Below are positions 12,406 to 13,628 of a stretch of DNA of 13,628 bases, one piece after another. The notes under the pieces were generated by a model that saw only the letters and a program-made list of their open reading frames with translations, was not told the origin of the DNA and searched no databases. The stretch is from assembly GCA_005883295.1 (NCBI GenBank), contig VAWV01000105.1, positions 1-13,628 of the forward strand. The letters run 5' to 3'. The position numbers were made by a program, and so were the translations under genes. Positions within the stretch are counted from its first letter, which is position 1; each line of letters opens with the position of its first letter. The stretch comes from Actinomycetota bacterium. GTDB taxonomy: Bacteria; Actinomycetota; Thermoleophilia; Solirubrobacterales; Thermoleophilaceae.

Positions 12406-13628
12406 CTAGCGGTTCGTTCGAGCAGCGCCACGCACTCGATGTGCGGCGTCTGCGGGAACATGTCCACGGGCCTGACCGCCGCCAGCCGGTAGCCGGCGTC
12501 GGCCATCTGCCGCGCGTTCGGCGCGAGCGTCGTGGGGTTGCAGGAGACGTAGACCACCCGCCTCGCCTCGGTCTCGAGCACACGGCGGACGATCTTCGCC
12601 GACAGGCCCGCCCGCGGCGGGTCAACCACAACCACGTCCGGGCGGCCGGCGCGCTCAAGCAGGGGCCGCACGCCGGTGCGAACGTCGCCCGCCACGAAGC
12701 GGGCGTTGTCGATCGCGTTCAGCCGTGCATTCCGGGTCGCGTCCTCTACCGCTCCCTCCACCAGCTCGATGCCCCAGACCTCTCCGGCCGCGGTGGCCAG
12801 CGCGAGCGCGATCGTCCCGATGCCCGAGAAGAGGTCGAAGACCCGCTCGCGGCCGGTCAGGCCCGCGAGCTCCGCTGCCGCCCCGTAGAGCAGCTCGGCC
12901 ATCTCGGTGTTCACCTGGAAGAAGGCGTCCGGTGACACCTCGAAGCGCAGCCGCGCTCCGAGGGCGTCGAGCTCCTCGGCGATCCTGAGCGGCCCGTGCA
13001 GGTGGAGCGTCTCGCCCTCGCGGGTGGTCTCGGAGACGCCGCCCGTGCGGGTCCACAGGAAGCTGTCGGCGCCCGCGTGCCCGGCCAGCTCGGGCGCCCG
13101 GAAGTCGCCCGCGCTCGTGACCACGCGCGCCTGGACCATCCCGGTCCTGCGGCCCTCGCGCACCACCAGGTTGCGCAGGAACCCCGAGCCGTCCCGGCGG
13201 TCCCAGGTCGACAGTCCCTCCGCGCGGCACCAGGCCTTGACCCGCTCGCGCACCTCGTCCACCCGCGGCGACGCCAGGACGTCCTTGGTCACGTCGTCGA
13301 TCTCGTTCCAGCGCCCGGCGCGGTGGAAGCCGAGCCGCAGCTCGTCGTCCTCGCCCGCGCCGAACGAGTACTCCAGCTTGTTGCGGTAGCGCCACTGCTC
13401 GAGCGCCGGGACGATCGGCTCCACCGGCGGATCGGTGAACGAGCCGAGGCGCTCGAGCGCGTCCCGCACCTGCCGCTCCTTCTCCTCCAGCTGGCGCTCG
13501 TACGGCAGCACCTGCCAGGGCGCGCCGGGGTGCGCGGCGCGGGGTTCGATCCGCTCCGGGCTCGGCTCGACCAGCTCCACCAGCCGGGCTTCGGCGTAGC
13601 TGCCCTTCCGCTTGGTGACCGCGGCCCG
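12402..13628 (-). CDS. TrmA/RlmD-family (uracil-5-)-methyltransferase, 5' end beyond window
   Basis: The SAM-dependent enzyme forms 5-methyluridine in 23S rRNA or tRNA. The visible 408 residues enter the window in frame. VTKRKGSYAEARLVELVEPS at the start is a TRAM RNA-binding domain, so the GTG at 13580 is not the true start. The methyltransferase core is complete: QWRYRNKLEYSFG, SPDAFFQVNTEMAE, the SAM loop VFDLFSGIGTIALALA, VVVVDPPRAG, VYVSCNPTTLAPN with the catalytic cysteine, and the general-base region HIECVALLER. The C-x5-C-G-G-C iron-sulphur cysteines that follow the TRAM domain in RlmD-type enzymes are absent: the sequence reads EPRAAHPGAPWQ. It may therefore be a cluster-free subtype, and the target uridine cannot be assigned. 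It converges on the small zinc-protein gene and their stop codons overlap by four bases. Confidence 0.88.
   Translation of the reverse strand, partial: RAAVTKRKGSYAEARLVELVEPSPERIEPRAAHPGAPWQVLPYERQLEEKERQVRDALERLGSFTDPPVEPIVPALEQWRYRNKLEYSFGAGEDDELRLGFHRAGRWNEIDDVTKDVLASPRVDEVRERVKAWCRAEGLSTWDRRDGSGFLRNLVVREGRRTGMVQARVVTSAGDFRAPELAGHAGADSFLWTRTGGVSETTREGETLHLHGPLRIAEELDALGARLRFEVSPDAFFQVNTEMAELLYGAAAELAGLTGRERVFDLFSGIGTIALALATAAGEVWGIELVEGAVEDATRNARLNAIDNARFVAGDVRTGVRPLLERAGRPDVVVVDPPRAGLSAKIVRRVLETEARRVVYVSCNPTTLAPNARQMADAGYRLAAVRPVDMFPQTPHIECVALLERTAS

Overview
The window is about 13.6 kb of very GC-rich, densely coding DNA. Codons prefer G or C in the third position and GTG or TTG starts are common. 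The gene set points to a high-GC actinobacterium: a dnaK-grpE-dnaJ cluster in Streptomyces-like order, an actinobacterial short-type inositol-1-phosphate synthase, a mycobacterial-type CDP-alcohol phosphatidyltransferase, and several genes that look leaderless. The class Thermoleophilia (Solirubrobacterales or Gaiellales relatives) is my best guess, but that is an inference from protein style, not a search result. No mobile element, phage gene, CRISPR array, tRNA or rRNA is visible, and no stretch over 300 bases lacks a gene.

Layout. (1) Positions 1-2763, minus strand: a chaperone operon dnaK > grpE > dnaJ (dnaJ runs off the left edge) with a promoter candidate upstream. (2) 2776-3500: a palindrome, then an endonuclease III-type DNA glycosylase on the minus strand. 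(3) 3543-5960, plus strand: an alpha/beta hydrolase with an Asp nucleophile, then a large multi-pass membrane protein. (4) 6030-8761, plus strand: a compact inositol-phospholipid block made of a PAP2/inositol-phosphoceramide-synthase-like membrane protein, a phosphatidylinositol-phosphate synthase-like enzyme and Ino1. (5) 8808-11761, plus strand: a STAS protein, a PimA-like glycosyltransferase domain fused to a PHP phosphoesterase domain, and an atypical uracil-DNA-glycosylase-like protein. (6) 11794-12405, plus strand: a small stress-protein-like gene and a 59-residue putative zinc-binding protein. (7) 12402 to the right edge, minus strand: a TRAM plus methyltransferase protein of the 23S rRNA/tRNA m5U family.

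How the genes may work together. Ino1 makes inositol-1-phosphate. The CDP-alcohol phosphotransferase can join it to CDP-diacylglycerol to give phosphatidylinositol phosphate. The translationally coupled PAP2 protein is a reasonable candidate for the dephosphorylation or head-group step that follows. The large membrane protein and the PimA-like/PHP fusion are neighbours that may act on inositol lipids, although the glycosyltransferase half has lost the residues expected of an active enzyme.

The most unusual feature is a recurring lesion. Three unrelated genes (dnaK, the hydrolase and the stress-like protein) each lack a conserved internal stretch of very roughly 20-30 codons and change reading frame at the join. 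In all three the missing length must be 1 modulo 3, if the lesion is a pure deletion. In dnaK the lost segment contains the catalytic lysine. Sequencing or assembly dropout is the leading explanation, because a broken dnaK is unlikely to be tolerated unless another copy exists, but real deletion is not excluded.
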